Assembly (NCBI GenBank): GCA_900543715.1
Contig: UQSX01000009.1
Coordinates: 1 to 64,000, forward strand
Source: an uncultured Blautia sp.
GTDB taxonomy: Bacteria > Bacillota > Clostridia > Lachnospirales > Lachnospiraceae
Direction: 5' to 3'
DNA: 64,000 nt
The notes under the pieces were generated by a model, which was not told the origin of the DNA, did no database searches, and saw only the letters and a list, made by a program, of their open reading frames with translations. Each line of letters begins with the position of its first letter. Position 1 is the first letter of the stretch. A program made the position numbers and the translations under genes. This document shows, piece after piece, positions 33,016 through 42,614 of this stretch.

Positions 33016-33327
33016 ATGGAAGACATTATCAACAAACTGGCTGAAATAGAAGCTGCGGCCTCCCATATAATGGAAGATGTGGCCGAGCAAAAAAAGCAGC
33101 TGGCGTTGGAATATGATCAGGCGGTTCAGGACTTTGACCAGTCCATAGATGAGGAAATCCAGAAGAAGACAGCCAGGATCCGACAGGAGCTGGAAGTCCA
33201 GATGAAAGATAAGCTGGCCACCCAGGAATCGGAAACTGCCCGTACTCTGAAACAAATGGAAGACCATTATCAGGAGCATCATCAAGAACTGGCCGCAGAA
33301 ATATATAACCGAATATTAAGGATGTGA
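33016..33327 (+). CDS. V-type ATPase subunit G/H-like (peripheral stalk)
   Basis: 103 residues from ATG 33016 after GAGGAGG. It is almost wholly a charged coiled coil (EIEAAASHIMEDVAEQKKQL; QEVQMKDKLATQ-like heptads), as expected for the small peripheral-stalk subunit that pairs with subunit E (NtpF/AhaH type). First gene of the operon, 4 bases ahead of subunit C. Confidence 0.85.
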   Translation: MEDIINKLAEIEAAASHIMEDVAEQKKQLALEYDQAVQDFDQSIDEEIQKKTARIRQELEVQMKDKLATQESETARTLKQMEDHYQEHHQELAAEIYNRILRM

Positions 33328-33331
33328 AATT

Positions 33332-34372
33332 ATGGGAAATCTGCTTTCTTACAGCGGTCTGTCCACAAAAGTCCGGGCCATGCAGAGCAAGCTTATCGGC
33401 GAAGCACAGTTTCAGGAAATTGCCCAGATGGATTCGGTTCCTCAGGTAGTTGCTTATCTGAAAAAGCAGCCGGGATTTGCAGATCTGTGGGCAGATTTAG
33501 ATGAGAACAGCCTTCACAGAGGAGATATCGAAAAACTTCTCCTTCACACCGTTCACCAGAATTTTGCCAAGCTGTACCGATTTGCCAACCCAGAACAGAG
33601 AACCTTCATGAAGCTCTATTTCAAGAGATATGAGATTGCCATTATGAAGGACTGTCTGCGGAAGGTTTTTGACGAAGGACGGGGAGAGCTGGATCTCTCC
33701 CTTTTTAAAGCTTTCTTTGATCAGCACTCCAGGCTGAACATTGAAAAGCTTACAGATGTGTCCACAATCGAAGAATTCGTGGAAGAGCTTAAGGGTTCGG
33801 AGTATTACGCTCCTTTAAAAAAGCTGAGCAATGACTTCTCCCCCACTCTTTTCGATTATGGTATGGCTCTGGATCAGTATTATTTTGCAAATATCTGGTC
33901 TGTAAAGGAAAAACTGTTCAAAAAGCGGGATCTTGCGGAGATCACTACAGCCTATGGCAATAAGTTTGATATGCTGAACCTGCAGTGGATCTACCGCTCA
34001 AAAAAATACTATCATATGGCGCCGGCAGATATTTATGCCCTGCTGATCCCGGTGCACTACCGGCTGTCTAAGAATGATATCTCAGCCTTGGTGGAGGCTT
34101 CTGATCTGGAAGAATTCCGCCGGGGGCTGGATTCCACTTATTACAAAAAACGTTTCCCCGAACTTGCCCCGGAGAAACTGGAAGAATTCTATAATCTGAA
34201 CCTGAAAACAATTATAGAAAAAGAGGCAAGAAATTATCCACACTCAGTAATTGTGATCTATTCTTATCTATATCACAAAGAACACGAAGTAGACCGGCTG
34301 ACCACAGCAATAGAATGTGTCCGTTACGGACTTTCGCCTGCTGAGACACTGGATTATATTCATAAAACGTAA
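33332..34372 (+). CDS. ntpC: V-type ATPase subunit C
   Basis: 346 residues, all-alpha. This subunit links the central axle to the membrane rotor ring (d/C subunit of V/A-ATPases). LLSYSGLSTKVRAMQSKLIG at the N-terminus and RNYPHSVIVIYSYLYHKEHEVDRLTTAIECVRYGLSP near the end are typical. In E. hirae ntpC lies further down the operon; here it is second. Confidence 0.92.
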   Translation: MGNLLSYSGLSTKVRAMQSKLIGEAQFQEIAQMDSVPQVVAYLKKQPGFADLWADLDENSLHRGDIEKLLLHTVHQNFAKLYRFANPEQRTFMKLYFKRYEIAIMKDCLRKVFDEGRGELDLSLFKAFFDQHSRLNIEKLTDVSTIEEFVEELKGSEYYAPLKKLSNDFSPTLFDYGMALDQYYFANIWSVKEKLFKKRDLAEITTAYGNKFDMLNLQWIYRSKKYYHMAPADIYALLIPVHYRLSKNDISALVEASDLEEFRRGLDSTYYKKRFPELAPEKLEEFYNLNLKTIIEKEARNYPHSVIVIYSYLYHKEHEVDRLTTAIECVRYGLSPAETLDYIHKT

Positions 34373-34390
34373 GAACTCGGAGGTGATTAC

Positions 34391-36349
34391 ATGATCGAGA
34401 AAATGAAGTTCCTGAGTATCACAGGACCTAAGGCGGATATCGACCGGGTGGTAAACGATTATCTTTCCAAATATGAGATCCATCTGGAAAACGCCATGGC
34501 GCAGCTTACCCAGGTACAGCATTTATCTCCCTATATCCAGATCAATCCCTACAGAGATCTGCTGGCAAAAGTAAATGAATTTGCAGGTCTTCTGGGGGAT
34601 ACCAAAAATATTCCCATCCAGGATATTTCTCTGGAGGAAATACAGCCTCTGCTGGATACTCTGGGAGAAAGGATTGCGACGCTGCGCCGGGAATGTGACG
34701 AGCTCATGGCTCAGCGCACTTCCATTGCTGAAGATATCAATCGTCTGTCCCCCTTTTCCTCCCTGCCGGAGGATGTGGATAAGCTGGTCCATTACCGGTT
34801 CGTTCAGGTCCGGTTCGGAAGGATACAAAAGGAATATTATGAAAAATTCAAAACTTATGTATATGACGACCTGGATACGATGTTCTACCCCTGCCGGGAA
34901 GACGCCGACTATATCTGGGGACTCTATTTTGTCCTGTGGACAAAGATGGAAAAAGTAGATGCCGTCTTCTCTTCCATGCATTTTGAGCGGCTCTATCTGA
35001 AGAAAGATTTTTATCACGGTACGCCTCAGACACTCTGCGTTCAGTATGATCAGCAGCTGGAAAATCTGAGAAAAGAATACGACAGCCGGCAGGAAGAAAT
35101 ACAGAAACTGCTTCATGAAGACGCATCTGTCATTCTTTCCGCCCAGGCAGCTTTAAACGCTCTGTCCACCAACTTTGACGTGCGGAAAGTAGCCGCCTGT
35201 GTCAAAGAACATCAGGAAACTTTTTATATTCTCTGCGGATGGATGACCCAAAAGGATGCCTCTGCCTTTACAAAAGAAATCGAGGACGATGCCAACCTTT
35301 TCTGTGTAGTGGAGGATGACAAAAACAAAATAAGCTGCAAGCCCCCCACAAAGCTGAAGAATCCCAAAATCTTCAAGCCTTTTGAAATGTATGTAAAGAT
35401 GTACGGGCTTCCCGATTATCATGAAATGGATCCCACCATCTTCGTGGCGGTGACCTATTCCTTCATCTTCGGAGTTATGTTCGGAGATGTAGGCCAGGGT
35501 CTTCTCCTGGCAGTCGGAGGCTTCCTTCTATATAAGATAAAGCATCTGGATCTTGCCGCCATTATCGGCACTGCCGGTATTTTCTCTACTTTCTTTGGCT
35601 TTATGTTCGGCAGTATATTCGGCTTTGAGGATATTATAGACGCCGTATGGCTGCGGCCTGCAGAGGCCATGACCCTGGTGCCGGGCCTTGGAAATATGAA
35701 CACCATCTTTGTAGTAGCGATCGTTTTCGGTATGTTCCTGATCCTGCTTACCATGGTCTTCCATATCATAAATGCTGTAAAGTCCAGAGATATCGAGGGC
35801 ACCTGGTTTGATCAGAACGCCGTGTGCGGCCTGGTATTTTACGGAACACTGACTATCTCCGCCGTACTGCTGCTTACAGGGAATCCCCTTCCGGCGGCTG
35901 CGCTGCTGGCAGTACTCTTTGTGGTTCCCCTAATCATCATTATGCTGAAGGAACCCATTACCCGGCTGGCAGAAAAGAAAACACCTGCCATTGAGGGAAG
36001 CAAGCCCATGTTTTTTGTACAGAGTTTCTTTGAGCTCTTTGAGATCATGCTGAGCTTTCTTTCCAATACGCTTTCCTTTGTACGTATCGGCGCCTTTGCT
36101 GTAAGCCATGCCGCCATGATGGGCGTGGTCCTGATGCTGGCAGGGGCTGAAGGCGGAGGAAACATCAACTGGATCATCATTGTGCTGGGAAATCTTTTTG
36201 TATGCGCCATGGAAGGACTGATCGTAGGAATACAGGTCCTCCGTCTGGAGTATTACGAAATGTTCAGCCGTTTTTACAAAGGCAGCGGAAAGGAGTTCCG
36301 TCCTTTCCTGAAACGTGTCAACCGTAAAGGTTCATCAGGCCAGGCATAG
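34391..36349 (+). CDS. ntpI: V-type ATPase subunit I (a-subunit, stator)
   Basis: 652 residues. The N-terminal ~340 residues are cytoplasmic coiled coil (EIQPLLDTLGERIATLRREC). The C-terminal half has about eight helices (FGVMFGDVGQGLLLAVGG; SNTLSFVRIGAFAVSHAAMM near 560-580) with the conserved Arg of the ion half-channels in FVRIGAF. It forms the stator against which the K ring turns. Confidence 0.95.
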   Translation: MIEKMKFLSITGPKADIDRVVNDYLSKYEIHLENAMAQLTQVQHLSPYIQINPYRDLLAKVNEFAGLLGDTKNIPIQDISLEEIQPLLDTLGERIATLRRECDELMAQRTSIAEDINRLSPFSSLPEDVDKLVHYRFVQVRFGRIQKEYYEKFKTYVYDDLDTMFYPCREDADYIWGLYFVLWTKMEKVDAVFSSMHFERLYLKKDFYHGTPQTLCVQYDQQLENLRKEYDSRQEEIQKLLHEDASVILSAQAALNALSTNFDVRKVAACVKEHQETFYILCGWMTQKDASAFTKEIEDDANLFCVVEDDKNKISCKPPTKLKNPKIFKPFEMYVKMYGLPDYHEMDPTIFVAVTYSFIFGVMFGDVGQGLLLAVGGFLLYKIKHLDLAAIIGTAGIFSTFFGFMFGSIFGFEDIIDAVWLRPAEAMTLVPGLGNMNTIFVVAIVFGMFLILLTMVFHIINAVKSRDIEGTWFDQNAVCGLVFYGTLTISAVLLLTGNPLPAAALLAVLFVVPLIIIMLKEPITRLAEKKTPAIEGSKPMFFVQSFFELFEIMLSFLSNTLSFVRIGAFAVSHAAMMGVVLMLAGAEGGGNINWIIIVLGNLFVCAMEGLIVGIQVLRLEYYEMFSRFYKGSGKEFRPFLKRVNRKGSSGQA

Positions 36350-36392
36350 GTCTCAATATAAAACAGAATTTATTAGTAGGAGGATTTATATT

Positions 36393-36830
36393 ATGACAAC
36401 TATTATCCAAATTACCATTGCAGCAGCATTGATCTTGAGCATCATCGTTCCCTTCGGAGCCTTTTTCCTGGGAGAAAAAAACAAAAAACGTTACAAAAAA
36501 TCTCTGGCTGCCAACTGTTTCTTCTTTTTCGGAACTCTTCTGGTGGGCACTATCGTCATGTTCGGCGGAACAGTAAGCGCTCAGGCTGCTGCAGACGCCG
36601 CAGGCTCCGGTCTTGCAGAAGGCCTTGGATATCTGGGTGCTGCACTGGTTACCGGACTTTCCGGTATCGGCTCCGGTATTGCTGTTGCCAGCTCTGCCAG
36701 CGCAGCTCTTGGAGCTATCAGTGAGGACGGTTCTCTCTTCGGTAAGTCCATGATCTTTGTTGCCATGGCAGAAGGTATTGCCCTCTATGGTCTGATCATT
36801 TCCTTCATGATCCTGGGAAGATTGGGCTGA
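36393..36830 (+). CDS. ntpK: V-type ATPase subunit K (rotor ring)
   Basis: 145 residues from ATG 36393 behind AGGAGG. Four helices in two hairpins. The second hairpin is canonical: GAALVTGLSGIGSGIAVASS with the Gly ladder, then FVAMAEGIALYGLIISFMIL holding the ion-binding Glu. The first hairpin (TIIQITIAAALILSII; CFFFFGTLLVGTIVMFGG) has no carboxylate. Each subunit therefore carries one ion site on four helices, as in E. hirae NtpK. Na+ or H+ specificity cannot be told from this. Confidence 0.93.
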   Translation: MTTIIQITIAAALILSIIVPFGAFFLGEKNKKRYKKSLAANCFFFFGTLLVGTIVMFGGTVSAQAAADAAGSGLAEGLGYLGAALVTGLSGIGSGIAVASSASAALGAISEDGSLFGKSMIFVAMAEGIALYGLIISFMILGRLG

Positions 36831-36853
36831 CAGATAAGGAAGGATGATTTCCT

Positions 36854-37162
36854 ATGAAAATGTTTTTGATCAGTGACAATATTGATACTTACACCGGCAT
36901 GCGTCTGGCAGGGGTGGAAGGGGTAGTTGTCCATGAAAGAGAGGAACTGAAAAAAGCTCTTGAGGAGGCCATCGCCAATAAAGAAAACGGGGTGATCCTT
37001 CTCACAGAGAAATTCGGAAAGGAATTTCCGGATATCATTGATGATGTCCGTCTGAATCACCGCCTCCCTCTTCTTGTGGAAATTCCTGACCGCCACGGAA
37101 CCGGACGGGCCCCCGACTTCATTACTTCCTATGTAAATGAAGCTATCGGACTAAAATTATGA
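36854..37162 (+). CDS. ntpG: V-type ATPase subunit F
   Basis: 102 residues. Alpha/beta fold: MKMFLISDNIDTYTGMRLAGV at the start and GVILLTEKFGKEFPDIIDD near 48-66. Central-shaft subunit that sits with D. The ATG follows AAGGATGATT. Confidence 0.92.
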   Translation: MKMFLISDNIDTYTGMRLAGVEGVVVHEREELKKALEEAIANKENGVILLTEKFGKEFPDIIDDVRLNHRLPLLVEIPDRHGTGRAPDFITSYVNEAIGLKL

Positions 37163-37178
37163 CAGGAAGGTGATAGGT

Positions 37179-37766
37179 ATGACAACGGAAGAAAAACTGC
37201 AGCACTTCTATGCGGTTTCCATAGAAAGCGCTAAAGAGGAAGCAGACAAAGCCATTTCCGAATATCGGGCTTCCCTGGAGGAAGACCTGGAAAAACACAA
37301 GAAAGAAAAGAAAGCTGCCTCTGAAAATCAGTTTAAAATAGAATCTGAAAATGCTGCCAGAGAGATCAACAAAGCCCTCTCCTCGGAGCATCTCCATATT
37401 AAAAGACGTCTTTCCAAAAAGCATCAGGAGCTTGAGGAAAAACTTTTTGAAGAAGTGGAAGAAATGCTGCGGGCATTCCTTACCAGCCCCGAATATGCCG
37501 GCTGGCTGGAAGACAAGGTAAAAAGAGCTTTAGCAGCCGCTGAGGGTGACCAGATAGATATCTATCTCTCTTCCGGCGATGAAGCCCTGGCAGGAGAAAT
37601 CCAGCAGCGTACAGGAATCCGTCCGCTGATCTCTCAGTCTTCATTCCTGGGGGGGATACGGGCAGTAATTCCTGAAAAAAATATTTTGATCGATTATACT
37701 CTTCTCACTATGCTTGAGACAGAGAAGGAAAATTTTAATTTTGACGGAGGGCTGAAGCATGAGTAG
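37179..37766 (+). CDS. ntpE: V-type ATPase subunit E (peripheral stalk)
   Basis: 195 residues from ATG 37179 (GGAAGGTGAT upstream; GTG 37170 also in frame). N-terminal charged coiled coil (EEADKAISEYRASLEEDLEK), then a C-terminal alpha/beta head ending SFLGGIRAVIPEKNILIDYTL. It forms the outer stalk with the subunit encoded at 33016 and overlaps the A gene by 8 bases. Confidence 0.9.
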   Translation: MTTEEKLQHFYAVSIESAKEEADKAISEYRASLEEDLEKHKKEKKAASENQFKIESENAAREINKALSSEHLHIKRRLSKKHQELEEKLFEEVEEMLRAFLTSPEYAGWLEDKVKRALAAAEGDQIDIYLSSGDEALAGEIQQRTGIRPLISQSSFLGGIRAVIPEKNILIDYTLLTMLETEKENFNFDGGLKHE

Positions 37767-39525
37767 AACTGGTATTATTTACGGCATTAACGGCCCTGTC
37801 ATCTATCTGAAAGGAAACACAGGGTTTAAGATGTCCGAGATGGTACATGTAGGTGAGGAACACCTGGTAGGAGAGGTTATCTCTCTGAAAAAGGACACCA
37901 CCACAGTACAGGTCTTTGAGGAGACCAGCGGCCTAAAGCCCGGAGAAGTGGTCACCGCCACAGGAGACGCCATCTCCGTAACCCTTGGGCCTGGGATCCT
38001 GGACAATATTTTCGACGGTATCCAGCGGCCTCTCTCCGTGATCGCAGAACAGTCCGGAAAATATATATCCCGAGGCATGCAGGTAGACTCTCTGGATACA
38101 GAAAAGCTCTGGGACGTGCACATGACCATCACCCCGGGCATGGAGATCTATGGAGGAACGATCATTGCAGAGGTTCCCGAGACTTCCTCTATTACCCATA
38201 AATCCATGGTTCCTCCCAATATCCATGGAACTGTGAAATCTGTGGTTCCCGATGGGAAGTACAACATTACCCAGACGATAGCAGTGCTTTCTTTAGCAGA
38301 CGGCACTGAGTATGAACTAAAACTGGCCCAGAAATGGCCCATCCGGGTTCCCCGGCCTACCAGCCGCCGCTACCCGGCCTCTGTGCCTCTGGTCACCGGC
38401 CAGCGTATCCTGGATACTCTCTTTCCCATCGCAAAGGGCGGCACCGCTGCAGTGCCAGGGGGGTTTGGAACAGGAAAGACCATGACCCAGCATCAGATTG
38501 CCAAATGGTCTGACGCAGACATCATCGTATATATCGGCTGCGGCGAACGAGGCAATGAAATGACCCAGGTATTGGAGGATTTTTCCAAGCTCCATGACCC
38601 GAAAACAGGAAATCCTCTGATGGCCCGTACAACTCTGATCGCCAATACCTCTAATATGCCTGTGGCCGCTCGTGAGGCTTCTATTTACACAGGCATCACC
38701 CTGGCAGAATACTACCGGGATATGGGCTATGACGTGGCTATTATGGCCGACTCTACCTCCCGGTGGGCCGAGGCCTTAAGAGAACTTTCCGGCCGTCTGG
38801 AGGAAATGCCGGCTGAGGAAGGTTTCCCGGCTTATCTGGCCTCCCGGCTTTCCGGTTTCTACGAGAGGGCCGGTATGATGCAGAACTTAAACGGTACCGA
38901 AGGATCCGTATCCATCATCGGCGCTGTATCTCCTCAGGGAGGCGACTTCTCAGAGCCTGTTACTCAGAATACCAAGCGTTTTGTCCGCTGTTTCTGGGGA
39001 CTGGATAAATCTCTGGCCTATGCCCGTCACTTTCCTGCGATCCACTGGCTTACCAGCTACAGTGAATATCTGGGAGATCTGGCTCACTGGTACAGTGAAA
39101 ATGTTTCTCCCAAATTTGTGGAAGACCGGAATCAGCTTATGGCGATCCTGAACTCGGAAAGCAGTCTCATGGAAATTGTAAAGCTGATCGGAAGCGATGT
39201 GCTTCCCGACGATCAGAAGCTGACTTTGGAAATCGCCAGGGTCATCCGCCTGGGTTTTCTCCAGCAGAACGCCTTTCATCCCGATGATACCTGCGTTTCC
39301 CTGGAAAAACAGTTTAAAATGATGGAGGTCATTCTCTATCTGAATCAGAAATGTAAGATTCTGGTAGGTATGGGAATGCCGGTATCTGTACTGAAACGGG
39401 AAAATATCTTTGAAAAAGTAATTTCTATTAAGTATGACGTACCTAATGACCACCTGGAAATGATGGACGACTATATGAAAGCCGTTGATGATTTCTATAA
39501 TACAGTAATGGAAAAGAACGGATAA
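37759..39525 (+). CDS. ntpA: V-type ATPase catalytic subunit A
   Basis: 588 residues. Beta-barrel N-domain, the A-specific bulge near 115-190 (PETSSITHKSMVPPNIHG), Walker A GGFGTGKTMTQHQ near 234-246, YIGCGERGNEMT near 258, and DSTSRWAEALRELSGRLEEMP near 331-351 (catalytic Glu/Arg region). ATP hydrolysis or synthesis occurs at its interface with B. Confidence 0.97.
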   Translation: MSRTGIIYGINGPVIYLKGNTGFKMSEMVHVGEEHLVGEVISLKKDTTTVQVFEETSGLKPGEVVTATGDAISVTLGPGILDNIFDGIQRPLSVIAEQSGKYISRGMQVDSLDTEKLWDVHMTITPGMEIYGGTIIAEVPETSSITHKSMVPPNIHGTVKSVVPDGKYNITQTIAVLSLADGTEYELKLAQKWPIRVPRPTSRRYPASVPLVTGQRILDTLFPIAKGGTAAVPGGFGTGKTMTQHQIAKWSDADIIVYIGCGERGNEMTQVLEDFSKLHDPKTGNPLMARTTLIANTSNMPVAAREASIYTGITLAEYYRDMGYDVAIMADSTSRWAEALRELSGRLEEMPAEEGFPAYLASRLSGFYERAGMMQNLNGTEGSVSIIGAVSPQGGDFSEPVTQNTKRFVRCFWGLDKSLAYARHFPAIHWLTSYSEYLGDLAHWYSENVSPKFVEDRNQLMAILNSESSLMEIVKLIGSDVLPDDQKLTLEIARVIRLGFLQQNAFHPDDTCVSLEKQFKMMEVILYLNQKCKILVGMGMPVSVLKRENIFEKVISIKYDVPNDHLEMMDDYMKAVDDFYNTVMEKNG

Positions 39526-39537
39526 GGAGGGACTGAA

Positions 39538-40923
39538 ATGGCAATAGAATATTTAGGATTAAGCGAGATCAACGGCCCTCTTGTTGTTCTGGAAGGGGTA
39601 AGAAACGCCTCTTATGATGAGATCGTGGAATTCCGCATTGACGACGGAACCAGAAAACTGGGACGTATTGTGGAAATCTATGAGGATAAGGCTGTGATCC
39701 AGGTATTTGAAGGTACAGAAAACATGTCCCTTATGAATACCCATACAAGGCTCAGCGGCCGTCCTATGGAGATCGATCTTTCTCCTGAGATTCTGGGCCG
39801 TACTTTTGACGGTATCGGAAGGCCCATTGACGGTCTGGGGCCGGTAGGCGCCGAGGCACGTCTGAATATTAACGGGCTGCCTCTGAATCCGGTTACCCGG
39901 GAGTATCCCAGAAACTTTATTCAGACCGGTATCTCTGCTATTGACGGACTGACTACTCTGATCCGGGGGCAGAAACTTCCTATTTTTTCCGGAAACGGTC
40001 TTCCCCATGACCAGCTTGCCGCTCAGATCGTACAGCAGGCTTCTCTGGGCGGAGACAGCGATGAAAATTTCGCCATTGTCTTTGCAGCAATGGGCGTCAA
40101 ATATGACGTGGCAGAGTTTTTCCGGAGAACCTTCGAGGAAAGCGGCGTATCTGACCACGTAGTCATGTATCTGAACCTTGCCAATGACCCGGTAGTAGAA
40201 AGGCTCATCACTCCCAAGGTAGCCCTCACCGCTGCAGAATATCTGGCTTTTGAGAAGGGTATGCATATCCTGGTAATCCTGACGGATATCACCTCATTCT
40301 GCGAGGCCATGCGTGAAGTCTCTTCCTCCAAGGGAGAAATCCCTTCCAGAAAAGGTTACCCAGGCTATCTTTACAGTGAACTTGCCACCCTGTACGAAAG
40401 GGCGGGAATTGTAAGGGGCGGTTCAGGTTCTGTTACCCAGATCCCTATTCTGACCATGCCCAACGATGACATCACCCACCCCATTCCTGACCTGACCGGA
40501 TATATTACCGAAGGCCAGATCGTTTTGGAGCGGCAGCTTCACGGACAGGCCATCTATCCTCCCATTAATGTACTGCCCTCTCTGTCCCGTCTGATGAAAG
40601 ACGGTATCGGAGAAGGCTTTACCAGAGAGGATCATCAGGACGTAGCCAATCAGCTCTTCTCCTGCTATGCAAAAGTGGGAGATGCCAGAGCCCTGGCTTC
40701 TGTTATCGGCGAAGACGAACTTTCTCCCATAGATAAGATCTATCTGAAATTTGGAGAGGCCTTTGAACACGAATTTGTGGGGCAGCGTGCCGATGAAAAC
40801 AGAAGCATCACTGAAACGCTGGACAAAGGCTGGAAGCTGCTGGGCATGATCCCAAGAGAGGAACTGGACAGGATCGATACCAAGATTTTGGATAAATACT
40901 ATAAACCGGCAGAGGAAGAATAG
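39538..40923 (+). CDS. ntpB: V-type ATPase non-catalytic subunit B
   Basis: 461 residues. [18 protein letters not shown] near the start, [21 protein letters not shown] P-loop remnant near 151, [24 protein letters not shown] near 285-308, and [18 protein letters not shown], the typical B-type nucleotide-site residues. AAGGAGG precedes the ATG. Confidence 0.97.
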   Translation: MAIEYLGLSEINGPLVVLEGVRNASYDEIVEFRIDDGTRKLGRIVEIYEDKAVIQVFEGTENMSLMNTHTRLSGRPMEIDLSPEILGRTFDGIGRPIDGLGPVGAEARLNINGLPLNPVTREYPRNFIQTGISAIDGLTTLIRGQKLPIFSGNGLPHDQLAAQIVQQASLGGDSDENFAIVFAAMGVKYDVAEFFRRTFEESGVSDHVVMYLNLANDPVVERLITPKVALTAAEYLAFEKGMHILVILTDITSFCEAMREVSSSKGEIPSRKGYPGYLYSELATLYERAGIVRGGSGSVTQIPILTMPNDDITHPIPDLTGYITEGQIVLERQLHGQAIYPPINVLPSLSRLMKDGIGEGFTREDHQDVANQLFSCYAKVGDARALASVIGEDELSPIDKIYLKFGEAFEHEFVGQRADENRSITETLDKGWKLLGMIPREELDRIDTKILDKYYKPAEEE

Positions 40924-40965
40924 GTTAAAGAATAAGTTTGGGCAGCAGAAAAGAGAGGTGATGAT

Positions 40966-41583
40966 ATGGATCCCAATACCTTTCCCACCAAAGGAAACCT
41001 GATATTGGCAAAGAACTCCCTGGCTCTTTCCAGACAGGGGTTCGATCTGATGGATAAAAAAAGGAATATCCTTATCCGGGAGCTGATGGAGCTTATCGAC
41101 CAGGCCAAGGACATACAGTCCCAGATCGACGTTACCTTCCGTACCGCTTATGCTGCGCTTCAGAAAGCAAATATGGAGATCGGCATCAGCAATGTACAGG
41201 AAATCTCCCGGACAGTGCCCATTGAAAATTCCATTGAGATCAAGACAAGAAGTGTTATGGGTACGGAAATTCCTCTGGTTCGGTATGAACCGGATTCCGG
41301 AGCTCCCACCTACGCCTACTATGGCACTAAGGCCTCTCTGGACGAGGCCAAGGCTGCCTTTGAAAAAGTAAAGGAGCTGACCATACGTCTGTCTATGGTG
41401 GAAAATTCCGCCTACCGGCTGGCGGTAAATATTAAAAAGACCCAGAAACGGGCAAATGCTTTAAAGAATATTACCATTCCTAAATTTGAGGCTCTCACCA
41501 AGAGCATTTCCAATGCTCTGGAAGAGAAAGAAAGGGAAGAATTCACCCGTCTGAAAGTAATCAAGAGAATGCAGAGCGGGTAA
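40966..41583 (+). CDS. ntpD: V-type ATPase subunit D (central shaft)
   Basis: 205 residues. Long antiparallel coiled coil: FPTKGNLILAKNSLALSRQG at 5-24 and RRANALKNITIPKF-like end (KRANALKNITIPKFEAL near 163-179). It rotates inside the A3B3 ring. Last gene of the operon, followed by a strong terminator. Confidence 0.95.
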   Translation: MDPNTFPTKGNLILAKNSLALSRQGFDLMDKKRNILIRELMELIDQAKDIQSQIDVTFRTAYAALQKANMEIGISNVQEISRTVPIENSIEIKTRSVMGTEIPLVRYEPDSGAPTYAYYGTKASLDEAKAAFEKVKELTIRLSMVENSAYRLAVNIKKTQKRANALKNITIPKFEALTKSISNALEEKEREEFTRLKVIKRMQSG

Positions 41584-41613
41584 CAGAAAAATCTTCATAG
41601 TGGAGAAATGGAT

Positions 41614-41660
41614 AACCGTCCATCCGAGGCACCAAATATGCCGGATGGACGGTTATTTTT
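41614..41660 (+). terminator. Terminator of the V-type ATPase operon
   Basis: AACCGTCCATCCG and CGGATGGACGGTT form a 13-bp perfect stem with a 15-base loop, followed by ATTTTTAT. Confidence 0.9.
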
Positions 41661-41751
41661 ATCAAAATCTCATTTGTGTCCGTACTAATTTCCCTGCTCG
41701 AACGGTTATATTTTCAGAATTCTCTTTTGCAGCCGTTCTAATTTGCTAAAG

Positions 41752-41789
41752 GTACGGTTACTCGGCAGAAATCTGCTCTATAACCGTAC
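41752..41789. repeat. Inverted repeat behind the RpiR gene
   Basis: GTACGGTTA and TAACCGTAC (9 bp), with an inner GCAGA/TCTGC, make a hairpin just after the regulator stop. A 12-base stretch of it (CTATAACCGTAC, 41778-41789) recurs as its exact reverse complement at 42599-42610 over the regulator's start codons. Another ACGGTTA lies at 41702. It could be a terminator or an operator set. Confidence 0.5.
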
Positions 41790-41792
41790 ACC

Positions 41793-42614
41793 TCATCTAA
41801 ATTTTTCTTTCAGCTTCTGTATTTTTAAAAGGTTCTGGGCGGTCTTTCCCTGGTCTTTTTCGGACAGCGCCAGGATCAGGGCATCTATCATGGCTGCCGG
41901 GGCAGTCATGGAGTGAAACTCTTCTTTTTCTCCTCTGTATACATACAGATTAATGTCTGCTCTCTGCTCCTGAGGCGCATACAGACGGCTGGTAAAAGCC
42001 AGGGTCCTATACCCGGCTGTCCTGGCATACTCCAGGATCATTTTTCCCTCTGCAGATACCTTAGAATAGCTGAAAATGATCACCAAATCTCCTTCTCCTG
42101 CATGTACGATCCCTTCGATGACTTCTGACCCGCCGGAAGGTACCGGAAATACTTTATATCCCAGTCTTCTCAGACGAAAAAACAAAAGCTGTGCCGAAGA
42201 AGCCGAGGCATTTTTTCCATGGATATAAATATTTCGGGCATTTTGTATCTGGGATACTGCGGCAGAAAATTCCTGCTGGTCAAAATTTTCCAAAGTATTG
42301 CTCAGACATTCCTGCTGCATGGCAAACCATTTTCCCATATCAAATCCCTGGGTTTTCTGAAGAGTTCCGGCGATTTTTCCTGCGGCTCCTTTCCCGGTTT
42401 TCTGTACAATGATCTCATTTTTCATCTCCTTAAAATCCCGGTATCCCAGATGCCTTGCCGCTCTTGAAATGGTGGCCTCCGAAATTTCCAGCCGCTTAGC
42501 CACTTCTCCGATACTCATAAACAGGAATTCATCTGTATGGGTTTCCATAAACTCCAGGATCTTCTCATCAGACTTTGTATATTTCACATCTCTTCCAGGT
42601 ACGGTTATAGTCAT
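41793..42614 (-). CDS. RpiR/MurR-family transcriptional regulator
   Basis: 273 residues. N-terminal HTH_6 domain (FMSIGEVAKRLEISEATISRAARHLGY near 32-58) and C-terminal SIS phosphosugar-sensing domain (IYIHGKNASASSAQLLFFRLR near 131-151; DLVIIFSYSKVSAE near 174). Such proteins respond to sugar phosphates. Its ATG overlaps the stop of the inositol-monophosphatase-like gene by 4 bases, so it is probably the regulator of the ECF/phosphatase operon it closes. Confidence 0.92.
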   Translation of the reverse strand: MTITVPGRDVKYTKSDEKILEFMETHTDEFLFMSIGEVAKRLEISEATISRAARHLGYRDFKEMKNEIIVQKTGKGAAGKIAGTLQKTQGFDMGKWFAMQQECLSNTLENFDQQEFSAAVSQIQNARNIYIHGKNASASSAQLLFFRLRRLGYKVFPVPSGGSEVIEGIVHAGEGDLVIIFSYSKVSAEGKMILEYARTAGYRTLAFTSRLYAPQEQRADINLYVYRGEKEEFHSMTAPAAMIDALILALSEKDQGKTAQNLLKIQKLKEKFR

